Source: Hydrogenophaga sp.
GTDB lineage: Bacteria > Pseudomonadota > Gammaproteobacteria > Burkholderiales > Burkholderiaceae_C
Assembly: GCF_022844385.1 (NCBI RefSeq)
Contig: NZ_JALHLX010000024.1
Location: 1-38,433, forward strand
Reading direction: 5' to 3'
DNA: 38,433 nt
Each line of letters starts with the position of its first letter. Within the stretch, counting starts at the first letter, position 1. Shown here in pieces: positions 20,840-29,003 of the stretch. A program made the position numbers and the translations under genes. The notes below the pieces were generated by a model. That model saw nothing but the letters and a program-made list of their open reading frames with translations. It made no database searches and was not told the DNA's origin.

Positions 20840-21729
20840 TGTTTGATCTCCATCGCTGAACGCAGGCCGTCGGCCAGGAGGTTGAAGGCGATCGAGGTGA
20901 TGAAGATCATCACGCCGGGCAAGGCCGCGATCCACGGTTGCACGTAGATCGCCGTGCGCAGGGTGTTGAGCATCAGGCCCCACTCCGGCTCTGGCGGCTT
21001 CACACCCAGGCCGAGAAAACTCAGGCCCGAAGCCAGGATCATCGCCACCGCGATCAGGCTGGTGGCGTACACAAAGATCGGCCCGAGCACGTTGCCCAGC
21101 ACATGCACCCGCACGATGGTGAAGGCGTTGGCGCCCGAAGCACGCGCCGCATCCACGAAGTCGCGCCCCCGTATCTGCGTAGTCACACTCTCGGCCACCC
21201 GCGCAATCGGCGGTATGAACACGATGGTCAGCGAGATCAGCGAGTTGGTGATGCCCGCGCCGAGTGCGCCCGAGAGCGCAATGGCCAGCAGCACCGAGGG
21301 GAAGGCGTAGAACACGTCGATGGTGCGCATCATCACGGTGTTGAGCGTGCCGCCGGCGTAGCCCGCGGTGATGCCGATGAGCGAACCCACCACAAACGCC
21401 AGGATCACCGGCGTGATGCCCATGAACAGCGAGAGCCGCGCGCCCACCATCAGGCGCGAGAGCATGTCGCGCCCGAGCTCGTCGGTGCCCAGCGGGTGGC
21501 CCTCGAAGCCGATGGGTTTGAGGCGTTTCATCATCGACGAGGCGTAAGGATCGGACGGCACCAGCCAGGGACCGAACACCGCCAGGATGAGCAGGATGGT
21601 CACCACCACCGCCGCGCCGATGGCCACGCGGTCGCGCATGAAACGCCGCCCCACGGTCTGCCAGTAGCCCGGTGACCGTTCGAACACGAGAGCGGGCACC
21701 TTGCCCGGATCCACTGCAACTTGAAGCAT
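20836..21729 (-). CDS. ABC transporter permease (DppC/OppC-like)
   Basis: The 297-residue inner-membrane permease has a long polar N-terminus followed by a first transmembrane helix at about 35-55 (AIGAAVVVTILLILAVFGPW), then PLGTDELGRDMLSRL, the OppC/DppC landmark, and about five further helices. The EAA loop interacting with the ATPases appears as FVDAARASGANAFTIVRVHV. I prefer the ATG at 21729 because AGAAGG lies eight bases upstream; a TTG at 21756 would overlap the previous gene by eleven bases. The stop overlaps the next start (ATGA). It is the partner of the DppB-like permease immediately upstream. Confidence 0.92.
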   Translation of the reverse strand: MLQVAVDPGKVPALVFERSPGYWQTVGRRFMRDRVAIGAAVVVTILLILAVFGPWLVPSDPYASSMMKRLKPIGFEGHPLGTDELGRDMLSRLMVGARLSLFMGITPVILAFVVGSLIGITAGYAGGTLNTVMMRTIDVFYAFPSVLLAIALSGALGAGITNSLISLTIVFIPPIARVAESVTTQIRGRDFVDAARASGANAFTIVRVHVLGNVLGPIFVYATSLIAVAMILASGLSFLGLGVKPPEPEWGLMLNTLRTAIYVQPWIAALPGVMIFITSIAFNLLADGLRSAMEIKQ

Positions 21730-21745
21730 GGGTGTGTCCTTCTCT

Positions 21746-22696
21746 TCAGCGGGCAATTCGGGGGTCGAGCAAGGTCTGGATCACGTCGACCACGAGGTTC
21801 AACACCACGAAGAACATGGCCAGCACCAGGATGGTTCCCTGCAGCAGCGGCAGGTCGCGCTGGAAGATGGCGGAGTTCAGCAGGAAGCCGGTGCCGGGCC
21901 ACGAGAACACGGTCTCGATCAGGATGGAGCCGCCCAGCAGGTACCCCAGTTGCAGGCCCATCACGGCCAGCGCGGTCGGCGCGGCGTTTTTCACCACGTG
22001 GGTGAACACGCCCACGTCGGTGAGTCCCTTGGCGCGCAGACCCACAATGAACTCTTGCGCCAGGATGTCGGCCACCAGCGCGCGCACGGTGCGCGCGATG
22101 ATGCCCATGGGAATCACGCTCATGGTCACGGCCGGCAGGATCATGTGTTTGACGTGTTCCCAGTCCCAGATCCATTCGCTGGAGCCGCCCGGGCCGGCGC
22201 CGCCCGGCGGCAGCCACATCAGGATGCTGGAGAAGATGATGACCAGCACCATGCCCAGCCAGTAGTGCGGCACGCTCACGCCCAGCACCGAGGTGAGCGA
22301 GGCGGCCTTGTCGAGCCAGGAGTTCTGGAAGTAGCCCGCCACAAAACCGAACAGGCAACCGAAGACGAAGCCGATCACGGTGGCCAGCACAGCCAGGCGC
22401 AAGGTGTTGACCACCGCGCGCATCACCTCTTCGGTGACCGAACGGCCCGAGGCGATGGATGTGCCCAGGTCACCCTGCAGCGCGCGCCAGACCCAGCTGG
22501 CGAACTGTTCCGGGTAGGAACGGTTGAAACCGTAGAGCTCGATCAGCTGCTGCTGCAGCTCGACCGAGGCATCGGGCGGCAGGATGGAGACCAGCGGGTC
22601 GCCCGGTGAGAGGTGCACCAGCGCAAAACACACCAGCGCCACGCCCAGCATGATGGGCAGCGTGTAGACCACACGCCGGAAAAGAAAAGTCAGCAT
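21746..22696 (-). CDS. ABC transporter permease (DppB/OppB-like)
   Basis: The 316-residue inner-membrane permease starts MLTFLFRRVVYTLPIMLGVA, the standard DppB opening with its first transmembrane helix, followed by HLSPGDP at about 28-34. The TM-domain region runs from about residue 95 to the end, with an EAA-type coupling loop near ADILAQEFIVGLRAKGL and a conserved ETVFSWPGTG at about 262-271. There are six predicted membrane segments. It follows the binding-protein gene by 67 bases and precedes the DppC-like gene by 16 bases. Substrate specificity comes from the binding protein, so the permease itself does not identify the imported compound. Confidence 0.93.
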   Translation of the reverse strand: MLTFLFRRVVYTLPIMLGVALVCFALVHLSPGDPLVSILPPDASVELQQQLIELYGFNRSYPEQFASWVWRALQGDLGTSIASGRSVTEEVMRAVVNTLRLAVLATVIGFVFGCLFGFVAGYFQNSWLDKAASLTSVLGVSVPHYWLGMVLVIIFSSILMWLPPGGAGPGGSSEWIWDWEHVKHMILPAVTMSVIPMGIIARTVRALVADILAQEFIVGLRAKGLTDVGVFTHVVKNAAPTALAVMGLQLGYLLGGSILIETVFSWPGTGFLLNSAIFQRDLPLLQGTILVLAMFFVVLNLVVDVIQTLLDPRIAR

Positions 22697-22763
22697 CGCG
22701 CGAACCTCCGGTCAAAGTCCTGGCAAGCCCCGCAGCCCACACGGGCCACGGGGTGGAGGCGGA

Positions 22764-24434
22764 TCAGTCCACCGACATCGGGGCGATGTCGATGAACCAG
22801 CTGCGCGGCTGCACCACGCCCTTGACCTTGGCGCTCATGGCGCGTGGACCTACGTCGTGCGCGATCCAGATGAACGGCGCTTCTTCCACGATGCGGGCAT
22901 GCAGCTTGGCCAATGCGGCATCACGCTGGGTATCGTCAAAGCTGGTGCGTGCATCGGCGATCAGCTTGTCGAACTCGGGGTTGCCGAAGTAGCCCCAGTT
23001 GTTGGACACCGGGGGGAAGGTCTTGGTGCTGGTGAAACGCACCATGGCGAAGAACGGGTCCATGGCGGCGTAGCTCACGTTGATGGCGTGCGTGCCGTTG
23101 GCCGACGGGTGTTTGGCACCCTGGCGCCAGTTGGTGAACAGCGTGTTCCATTCGATGACGTCGAACTCGATGTCGATGTGGCACTGCTTGAGCGACTGCT
23201 GCACGAACTCGTTCATGGGCAGCGGCTGCATCTGGCCCGAACCCGAGGCCGAGATCTGCACCTTGGCCTTCATGGGTTTGGCGGCCGAAAAGCCGGCCTG
23301 CGTCATGAGGGCCTGCGCGGCCTTCACGTCGTACTTGATGTCGAACTTGGGGTTGCCCCACCAGGGGTGGCCCGGGGGCACCGTGCCCTTGGGCACGGCC
23401 ATCATGCCGCCCAGGAAGGTCTTGAGGCCTTCGCGGTCCACGCACAGGTTGGCCGCGTGGCGCACGCGTTTGTCGAGCCAGGGTGAGCCCTCGGCAAACG
23501 ACAGCTGCCACGGCCACACATGGGGCTGGGCGTTGCTGTAGATCTTGAAGCCGCGCTGCGTGATCTGCGGCATGGCGTCGGGCGATGGTGCCTCGATCCA
23601 GTCGACCTGGCCGGACAAGAGTGCGGCGGTGCGGGCGTTGGCTTCGGGCATGGGGATCATCACCACACGGTCGAGCTTGGGCGTGCGCTTGGGGTCCCAG
23701 TAGGTCTTGTTGGCCACGAGCTCCAGGCGCTCACGCGGCAGGAAGCGGGCCATTTTGAAGGGGCCGCTGCCCGAGGCGTCGGAGGCAAACGCCGTCCAGG
23801 CGTTCTTGGCCTTGTCGGCGGGCGTGGCCCCTGCGGCGGCTTCGAACTTCTTCTGCCAGTGGGCGGGCGAGGCCATGAACAGGTTGGTCAGGTTCAGCGG
23901 CAGGAAGGCATCGGGCTCGCTGGTGGTCAGCTCCACCGTGAGGTTGTCGATTTTGCGGGCGCTGCGCAGCGTGGGCATGCGCGAGGCGGTCACACCGACC
24001 TGGCTGGCATCGAAATGCACGGCGTCCTTGTCCAGCACCTTCTGCACGTTCCACACCACCGAATCGGCGTTGAGGTCGGAGCCGTCGTGGAACTTCACGC
24101 CCGGGCGCAGCTTGAAGACCCACTTGGTCTTGTCGGTGGCGTCGGTGACCCACGAGGTGGCCAGGCCGGGGATGAGCACGCTGGCGGCGTCGCCCTTGGA
24201 CAGGTCCCAGTGTGTGAGCGCGTCGTACATCGGGATGCCGGTGAAGCGGTTGCCCTCGAAACCCTGGTCGGGCTGGCCGAGCGTGCGCGGAATGTCGGCG
24301 GCGGTCATGGCGATGCGCAAGACCTTTTCTTGCGCCATCACGGTGGGCGAGGCCAGGGCGGCGATCAGGCCGGCGGCCAGAACAAAGCCCAGGGATCGGG
24401 GCGCAAGGCGGGGCGAGGTTGGGATCGGGTTCAT
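22764..24434 (-). CDS. ABC transporter substrate-binding protein, family 5 (DppA/OppA type)
   Basis: The 556-residue protein opens with a signal peptide from ATG 24434 (hydrophobic core LGFVLAAGLIAALASPTVMA, cleavage before QEK at about residue 31). GGAG six to seven bases upstream supports this start over the longer open frame. The mature part is a type C binding protein (SBP_bac_5): the region KWVFKLRPGVKFHDGSDLNA at about 103-122 is the family signature, and a late domain includes the usual Asn/Trp/Tyr-rich ligand pocket. Family members bind peptides, but many bind nickel, opines, amides or other small molecules. Sitting first in an operon with an amidase and a carbamoylase, it probably captures an amide- or ureido-type amino-acid derivative. 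Confidence 0.92.
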   Translation of the reverse strand: MNPIPTSPRLAPRSLGFVLAAGLIAALASPTVMAQEKVLRIAMTAADIPRTLGQPDQGFEGNRFTGIPMYDALTHWDLSKGDAASVLIPGLATSWVTDATDKTKWVFKLRPGVKFHDGSDLNADSVVWNVQKVLDKDAVHFDASQVGVTASRMPTLRSARKIDNLTVELTTSEPDAFLPLNLTNLFMASPAHWQKKFEAAAGATPADKAKNAWTAFASDASGSGPFKMARFLPRERLELVANKTYWDPKRTPKLDRVVMIPMPEANARTAALLSGQVDWIEAPSPDAMPQITQRGFKIYSNAQPHVWPWQLSFAEGSPWLDKRVRHAANLCVDREGLKTFLGGMMAVPKGTVPPGHPWWGNPKFDIKYDVKAAQALMTQAGFSAAKPMKAKVQISASGSGQMQPLPMNEFVQQSLKQCHIDIEFDVIEWNTLFTNWRQGAKHPSANGTHAINVSYAAMDPFFAMVRFTSTKTFPPVSNNWGYFGNPEFDKLIADARTSFDDTQRDAALAKLHARIVEEAPFIWIAHDVGPRAMSAKVKGVVQPRSWFIDIAPMSVD

Positions 24435-24550
24435 CGTGACTCCAGCGGTTTCGGGTGGAACAAAGGGCAAGACCTGGGGTGGGCACGCTCATCCCGGTGC
24501 ACATTCCGCCCCAGGCGGGTGCGCAGCCGGAGAATGGCCTGGCAAGATTT

Positions 24551-24560
24551 TTGTATGCAA
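24551..24560. promoter_or_regulatory. TTGTATGCAA motif copy 1, candidate GntR operator
   Basis: TTG and CAA arms face each other around TATG, resembling the short palindromes bound by FadR/FCD-type GntR repressors. It is preceded by a T-run shared with copy 2. Read on the minus strand it gives TTGCATACAA, which could overlap a -35 box for the binding-protein operon. Assignment to the GntR protein at 16793-17530 is inference. Confidence 0.45.
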
Positions 24561-24623
24561 CCTGCGTGCCACCACGATTTCGACGAAAACGAAACTTCCC
24601 GCTCCACGCCCTGATTTCGTGAG

Positions 24624-24640
24624 AAAAACAGGCTGTTTTT
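24624..24640. repeat. inverted repeat AAAAACAG-g-CTGTTTTT in control region
   Basis: Eight-base arms are perfectly complementary around a single G (24632). With no loop it is unlikely to be an RNA hairpin terminator, and a DNA-binding site is more plausible. It lies between two ATTTCGTGA direct repeats (24614-24622 and 24646-24654) whose 32-base period is about three helical turns. Confidence 0.5.
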
Positions 24641-24724
24641 TGGGTATTTCGTGATTTATTCTTGCACCAGCTTGACGCAGACACAACCGGTTTTGCCCCA
24701 GTATGTGGCGCTGACATTGATTTT

Positions 24725-24734
24725 TTGTATGCAA
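24725..24734. promoter_or_regulatory. TTGTATGCAA motif copy 2, candidate GntR operator
   Basis: This is an identical 10-base core to copy 1, again preceded by a T-run, located 36 bases before the racemase ATG. If CTGACA (24711-24716) is the -35 box, this site would occupy the promoter spacer, a classic repressor position. The regulator assignment is inference. Confidence 0.45.
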
Positions 24735-24769
24735 TATTCACCGCAATGGGGCCTTCAAAGGCACTTCAC

Positions 24770-25498
24770 ATGAACCTGCTCCTGATCAATCCCAACACCT
24801 CCACGGCCATGACGCAGGCCATTGCCGAGGCCGCGCGGGCGGTGGCCGCACCGGGCACACGCGTCCACGCGGTGCAGCCCAGCTTCGGGCCCGAGTCCAT
24901 CGAAAGCCACTTCGAAGAAACCATCGCGGCGGCCGGCGTGGCCGAGCAGGTGCGCCTGGCGAACCCGCGGCCAGACGCGGTGGTGATCGCCTGTTTTGGC
25001 GACCCGGGGCTGGACGCAGCGCGCGAAGCCACCGACGCGCCGGTGATCGGGATCGCCGAGGCGGCATTCCACGCTGCCTCGTTTCTGTGCACCGGCTTTT
25101 CGGTGGTGACCACCATGACGCGCACCTGCATCACCGCCGAGCACCTGCTGCACCGTTATGGGCTGGAGCGCCGCTGCCGGGGCGTGCACGGCACCGACAT
25201 CCCGGTGCTGGAGCTGGAGCAGGCGGGCGAAGCGCTGGTGGCGCGCATCGAGTCGGCCGCGCGCGCGGCGCTGGCGCGCGACCGCAGCGGCGCCATCGTT
25301 CTGGGCTGCGCGGGCATGGCCCCCTTGTGTGCCACCCTCAGCACGCGCCTGGGCGTGCCGGTGATCGACGGTGTGAGCGTGGCGGTGAAACTGGCCGAGT
25401 CACTGGTCGCGCTGGGCCTGCGAACCAGCAAGCATGGCGACTACGCCCCGCCGCCCCCCAAAAACTGGACCGGCTGGGCGAAGCCGCTGGCCGGGTGA
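24770..25498 (+). CDS. Asp/Glu/hydantoin racemase family protein
   Basis: The 242-residue protein belongs to the hydantoin racemase group of the Asp/Glu racemase superfamily, two-Cys enzymes that invert the alpha carbon without cofactor. The opening MNLLLINPNTSTAMT is characteristic, and the two catalytic Cys are at Cys75 (VVIACFGDPG) and Cys180 (IVLGCAGMA), almost the same spacing as in characterised hydantoin racemases. The start ATG 24770 is chosen because the protein then begins at the conserved strand; an open frame reaching 24662 would add an unrelated leader and cross the operator. It is divergent from the transporter/amidase/carbamoylase operon and presumably supplies the correct enantiomer to the hydrolase. 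Other members act on allantoin or arylmalonates, so the substrate is not fixed. Confidence 0.9.
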   Translation: MNLLLINPNTSTAMTQAIAEAARAVAAPGTRVHAVQPSFGPESIESHFEETIAAAGVAEQVRLANPRPDAVVIACFGDPGLDAAREATDAPVIGIAEAAFHAASFLCTGFSVVTTMTRTCITAEHLLHRYGLERRCRGVHGTDIPVLELEQAGEALVARIESAARAALARDRSGAIVLGCAGMAPLCATLSTRLGVPVIDGVSVAVKLAESLVALGLRTSKHGDYAPPPPKNWTGWAKPLAG

Positions 25499-25499
25499 A

Positions 25500-26192
25500 T
25501 CAGCCCGGGCGCCGCACGCCCACGGGGCGGTCGGCCGCGGCCGACCACTGGGTGTTGAACCAGACGTCACCGTCAAGGCAGGCGCGCAGCATGGGCAGCG
25601 CATCCAGCCCCCAGAACACGCGCCCCTCCACCACCATGGCCGGTACGCCGAACAGACCGAGAGCGAGCGCCTCGTCGGTGTTGGCGCGCAGGCGCTGCTT
25701 CACCACCTCACCGTCGGGTGGGCTCCAGGGTTTGCCGCGCTGCGCCATGTGGTCTTGCAGCCGGGCCTGCAGCTCGGCCAGGCGGGCTGGGTCGGTGGCG
25801 TCCTGCCCACCGTGCCACACGTGGTGGAACAGCTGTTCGGCAACAAAACGGTTGGTGTCGCCCGGTGCGTCATCGGTGGCGCAGGCCAGGCCCAGGCGCA
25901 GCAGGGCCAGCGGGTTGAACGGGTGGGCCGCCGGCAGGTCGAGCCGCACGCCGTGCTGGTGCGCGAGCCAGCTCACCTGGCGGTAGGTCCAGTCGCGCTT
26001 GGCAGGGATCTCGGCCGGGCCCAGCTGGCCGTGGGCCTTGAGCAGCGCGGCGAACAGCACCGGCTTGTAACGCACCACCACGCTGTGGCCCATGAGCGCT
26101 TCGGGCAGGCGCTCGAAAGCCAGATGCGCGTAGGGCGAAATCGGGTCGTAGTGGAAGCTGATTTCGCGCAGGGCCGCGCCGGAGGTGGTCAT
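25500..26192 (-). CDS. 2-hydroxychromene-2-carboxylate isomerase-like DsbA-family protein
   Basis: The 230-residue protein is of the HCCA isomerase/kappa-GST branch of the thioredoxin fold. FHYDPISPYAHLAFERLP at about 13-30 is the family hallmark, with Ser19 at the glutathione-contacting position instead of a CxxC pair. GLFGVPAMVVEGRVFWGLD near the C-terminus is the cis-Pro strand and substrate loop. The known reaction is glutathione-dependent isomerisation in naphthalene breakdown, but no aromatic pathway genes are present, so the substrate is uncertain. ATG 26192 overlaps the stop of the DUF1289 gene (ATGA). The stop is one base from the convergent racemase stop. Confidence 0.88.
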   Translation of the reverse strand: MTTSGAALREISFHYDPISPYAHLAFERLPEALMGHSVVVRYKPVLFAALLKAHGQLGPAEIPAKRDWTYRQVSWLAHQHGVRLDLPAAHPFNPLALLRLGLACATDDAPGDTNRFVAEQLFHHVWHGGQDATDPARLAELQARLQDHMAQRGKPWSPPDGEVVKQRLRANTDEALALGLFGVPAMVVEGRVFWGLDALPMLRACLDGDVWFNTQWSAAADRPVGVRRPG

Positions 26193-26428
26193 GGTGCGGC
26201 CACCGGCACCTGCCGGGCTTCGATCAGCTGCCACACCGCGATCTTGTCGGCATCGGCCATGCGGCTCCATTGCGAGATTTCGGCCAGCGTGCGAAAGCAC
26301 CCCTTGCACGAGCTGGTGGCTTCGTCCATCTCGCACACCGAGATGCAGGGTGAAGGCACGCCGGGGGCAACACCGGCTTTGGCGCGGGCGGTCTGGAGTG
26401 TGACGGGCGGGCGGGTGGGCAGGGACAT
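26189..26428 (-). CDS. DUF1289-type small Cys protein
   Basis: This short protein of 79 residues has the DUF1289 pattern: PCISVCEMD at about 27-35, then CKGCFRTLAEISQWSRM at about 41-57. The four Cys suggest a small metal-binding or iron-sulfur protein; the family has no established function. ATG 26428 is chosen because it leaves a short leader before the motif. A longer open frame reaching 26542 would run into the YbaK-type gene's coding region. The stop overlaps the start of the isomerase gene by four bases, so the two are translationally coupled. Confidence 0.85.
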   Translation of the reverse strand: MSLPTRPPVTLQTARAKAGVAPGVPSPCISVCEMDEATSSCKGCFRTLAEISQWSRMADADKIAVWQLIEARQVPVAAP

Positions 26429-26442
26429 GGTGGGCAGAGGTG

Positions 26443-26946
26443 TCAGACCACGGTGACGTCGTGCACGGGTGCACCGGTCAGGGTCTGGAGTTGCTGGGGC
26501 GTGAGGGGGAACACCGCGTGCGGATGGCCCGCAGCGGCCCACACGGTGTCAAAGCGGAACAGCTGCGCATCGATGAGCGTGACCACCGGCGTGGCATGCG
26601 CCAGCGGCGAGACACCGCCGATGGAAAAACCGGTGGTGCTCTTGACGAATTCGGCATCGGCCCGGCCGAGCTTGCCGCCTTCAGCGCAGACGATGGCCTG
26701 CACCTTTTTCTCGTCCACGCGCAGGTCGCCCGAGGTGACGACCAGCACCGCCACTTCGTCGCTCTTGCGGCGAAACACGATGCTCTTGGCGATCTGACCC
26801 AGCGCCACACCCAACGCGTCGGCGGCCTGCTGTGCGGTGCGCGCGGCGTCTTCAAGCATGCGGGGCGGGTGCGGGTGGTTCAACGACCGCAGGTGGTCGG
26901 TGACGCGTTGAACGGCCGGGGTGGTGGAACAGGACACATCGCTCAT
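26443..26946 (-). CDS. YbaK/EbsC (ProX-like) aminoacyl-tRNA deacylase family protein
   Basis: The 167-residue protein matches the YbaK/ProX editing domain that clears mischarged aminoacyl-tRNAs in trans. GQIAKSIVFRRK at about 51-62 holds the key Lys, and the later SIGGVSPLAHATPVVTLIDA is the family GGVSP(x)G-like loop, followed by the hydrophobic AAAGHPHAVFPLTPQQL. Which tRNA it edits cannot be read from sequence alone. The start ATG 26946 gives the normal family length. The longer open frame up to 27180 crosses the divergent gene's leader and has no support. It lies 14 bases upstream of the DUF1289 gene on the same strand, so the three small genes may be one transcript. Confidence 0.9.
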   Translation of the reverse strand: MSDVSCSTTPAVQRVTDHLRSLNHPHPPRMLEDAARTAQQAADALGVALGQIAKSIVFRRKSDEVAVLVVTSGDLRVDEKKVQAIVCAEGGKLGRADAEFVKSTTGFSIGGVSPLAHATPVVTLIDAQLFRFDTVWAAAGHPHAVFPLTPQQLQTLTGAPVHDVTVV

Positions 26947-27036
26947 GGGCTCCGATGGTATCGACACGCGGCATTGCCTGCCGGCATGGGCTTGTGCGGG
27001 GATGGTCGGCGACCACTTCGCTGCACACACTGGCTT

Positions 27037-27052
27037 CGGCCCCTGCGGGCCG
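27037..27052. promoter_or_regulatory. GC hairpin in the leader of the 632-residue unknown gene
   Basis: CGGCCC and GGGCCG pair perfectly around a CTGC loop, 39 bases before the ATG at 27092. It is not followed by a T-run in the plus direction, so it is not an ordinary intrinsic terminator. It may affect leader structure or simply reflect GC-rich DNA. Confidence 0.25.
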
Positions 27053-27091
27053 CACCAAGCCGCCTGAAACCCAACCCTTCGAGGACCCGCC

Positions 27092-28990
27092 ATGTACGGC
27101 CAACTGCAATTCGATCCCGGCGATACCGAGACCCCATGGGCCGTCCATTTTTTCCTCCGTATCGATCTGGACCCGCCCAATCTGAGCCCGGTTCAAGCCG
27201 CCGGGCGAGGCAACGCACTCAAGCAGTTGAAGACCGAGGTGCCCGATCTCACACCCGCAGAAATCGCCTGCCTGAGCGCCATCTGCAGGGGTTTGCCCCT
27301 CGACCGCAAGGACCTGGTGTCCGATCTTTTCCTGGGCTTGGCGCACCTTCGGCTTCCGGTGGCGCGGCGCAAGGAACGTGAGGGCCGCATCGCCGCCACG
27401 CTGGACACGTATTTCCTCTCAATGACGCTGCCGCCGGCCATGGCGGTCTGCATGGCCTACATCAAGTTGATGGCTCCGCTGACGCCTGACGCCTTCCTGA
27501 ATGAGGTGGTTTGCAGCCAGGCGGCCCGACTGCAGATGGTGTTCGGCCAAGTCTCCCCCTGGGACACCTGCTGCTTCGCCCATGCGAGCCACCTTGAAGT
27601 GGTGGCTGCCTCGATGGGCGTGGTTTCCCGCTCGGATGAAGACCGTTTGTTGTTCAACACCCTGTTCTCGCGGCCATGGGCAGAACGGGACGGGTTCATC
27701 GAACTGGTGGAAAACGCCGCCAGATTCAAGCTCCTGCCCGCCGTGAGCAAAACCGTGGTCGCGCTGCGCAGCGCAGGCTTGCTGGTGGTCTCCGAAGGCG
27801 ACATCCTGGTCAATGTGTTGCAAGACTGCCAGGCAGCGAAGCTCAACGGATCGATGGAGGAGGACATGGATACTGCCGTGACCAACCAGGTGGCCCTGGG
27901 CCGCACGGCCGAACTTGCTCGCACTCGGGCGGTGCTTGCCAGCACCATGGATGCGAACCGTCTTGGCGTCAACCTGGGTCGCAGGGTGAATGAACAGAAC
28001 ACGGCGGCGGTCATCGCCGCAGGGCAGGCCTTCTGGCTGCAGCTCTTGCGCATGACGCCCGAGCGCCTGCAGCGTCAAAAAGAACGGGACAAGGTGCCGG
28101 TGACGCCGGGAGCGGCGCCGACCGCACCCGGCGACCTCGACCCGGTCCACGCGTGGTCGGTGAGCCGCTTGTTGCGGTGGATCGAGGGTCCGATCCTGGA
28201 AAAAGCCCCGGCTCCGCTGGAGCGCGCCAGGTTTGTCCTGAAAGAAAAGGCTGCACGACAAGAAGCGCGCGCCAAAACAAGGATGCCTGAGAAGGCGGTC
28301 CGCGCCGACAAGGACCTGAGCGCTCTCGACATCGATCTTGCGGTTCAGAACGCACTGAGCACCACCGCCGGGTTCTTCATCGGTGACATCGACGACATGC
28401 TGTTCAGGGCCAAGGCGCTGGGTGCGGCCTCCCCGGCGGCGCAGCACTGCCTGGACCTGCTCGCGCCACTGCAGAAGCTGAAGAAGGAGGACAGGTCAGA
28501 TGACCAAAAGGCCCGCGCGCTGCTGCACACAGCGTCGTTGGCGGTTGACCAGTTGCGGCTCGACCTTCGAACGATGGCCTCCGACGCGCAACTGCGTCAA
28601 CACTTCGATCGGCAGCTGAGCGTGGCTTTGTACAACGAGCCGATGGTGGAGGGCAAACGGCATGGAGGGGTGATCCAATGCCGCTTGAAACGCAGCGACT
28701 GGCCATGGGTCGCGGAGGAATACCACCGACGGTGGCTCCCTTGGAACCAGCGCATCACGGTGGACGGGGTCCCACGGGTTTTGCAGCCCGACCAGGCACT
28801 GGGTCTGTATGTCACGGGCAAAAGCCTCAGCGGCTATGAGTTCGATGTGTCGGTGCACCTCTGGCTGCGCAGGGCAGGACGCGAGAGTGCCCCAGGCACC
28901 AGCGTGTTGCCACTCTCCCCCATGAACACCGGGGACTGGATCGACACACTGACACCTTGCGCGGTACTCCACGTCCCGTCGCCCACCTGA
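27092..28990 (+). CDS. large protein of unrecognised family, paralogue of 29884-31818
   Basis: I do not recognise this 632-residue protein. It starts MYGQLQFDPGDTETPWAVHF and lacks a signal peptide or clear membrane segment, so it should be cytoplasmic. Residues about 40-330 look mostly helical. About 345-370 contain HAWSVSRLLRWIEGP, then a basic, charged linker (about 380-405). A helical block (DIDLAVQNALSTTAGFFIGD) follows, and a strongly conserved C-terminal domain has EPMVEGKRHGG at about 516-526 and LYVTGKSLSGYEFDVSVHLW at about 572-591. The same landmarks occur in the same order in the protein at 29884-31818, so the two are paralogues. No catalytic motif is obvious. The ATG at 27092 is chosen because both paralogues start MYG. 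No strong Shine-Dalgarno is seen, and the gene is convergent with the exporter gene. Confidence 0.88.
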   Translation: MYGQLQFDPGDTETPWAVHFFLRIDLDPPNLSPVQAAGRGNALKQLKTEVPDLTPAEIACLSAICRGLPLDRKDLVSDLFLGLAHLRLPVARRKEREGRIAATLDTYFLSMTLPPAMAVCMAYIKLMAPLTPDAFLNEVVCSQAARLQMVFGQVSPWDTCCFAHASHLEVVAASMGVVSRSDEDRLLFNTLFSRPWAERDGFIELVENAARFKLLPAVSKTVVALRSAGLLVVSEGDILVNVLQDCQAAKLNGSMEEDMDTAVTNQVALGRTAELARTRAVLASTMDANRLGVNLGRRVNEQNTAAVIAAGQAFWLQLLRMTPERLQRQKERDKVPVTPGAAPTAPGDLDPVHAWSVSRLLRWIEGPILEKAPAPLERARFVLKEKAARQEARAKTRMPEKAVRADKDLSALDIDLAVQNALSTTAGFFIGDIDDMLFRAKALGAASPAAQHCLDLLAPLQKLKKEDRSDDQKARALLHTASLAVDQLRLDLRTMASDAQLRQHFDRQLSVALYNEPMVEGKRHGGVIQCRLKRSDWPWVAEEYHRRWLPWNQRITVDGVPRVLQPDQALGLYVTGKSLSGYEFDVSVHLWLRRAGRESAPGTSVLPLSPMNTGDWIDTLTPCAVLHVPSPT

Positions 28991-29003
28991 GCCGGCGGGA
29001 GAT

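Larger units (their letters stand above)
24435..24769. promoter_or_regulatory. 335-base divergent control region of the hydantoin-type locus
   Basis: No supported gene is present here. The stretch separates the minus-strand binding-protein operon from the plus-strand racemase and is AT-richer than its surroundings, especially 24590-24760. It contains two copies of TTTTTGTATGCAA (24548-24560 and 24722-24734 region), two copies of ATTTCGTGA exactly 32 bases apart (24614-24622, 24646-24654), and an inverted repeat AAAAACAG/CTGTTTTT (24624-24640) between those. One TTGTATGCAA lies near each end, so both transcription directions could be controlled. Promoter boxes are only weakly recognisable: a CTGACA at 24711-24716 could be a -35 for the racemase. 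Confidence 0.7.

Noticed and set aside
24622..24645. Intrinsic terminator from the AAAAACAG/CTGTTTTT repeat
   Set aside because: The arms are separated by a single base, too short for an RNA loop without losing several AT pairs; it also lies in a divergent promoter region where no transcript should end.
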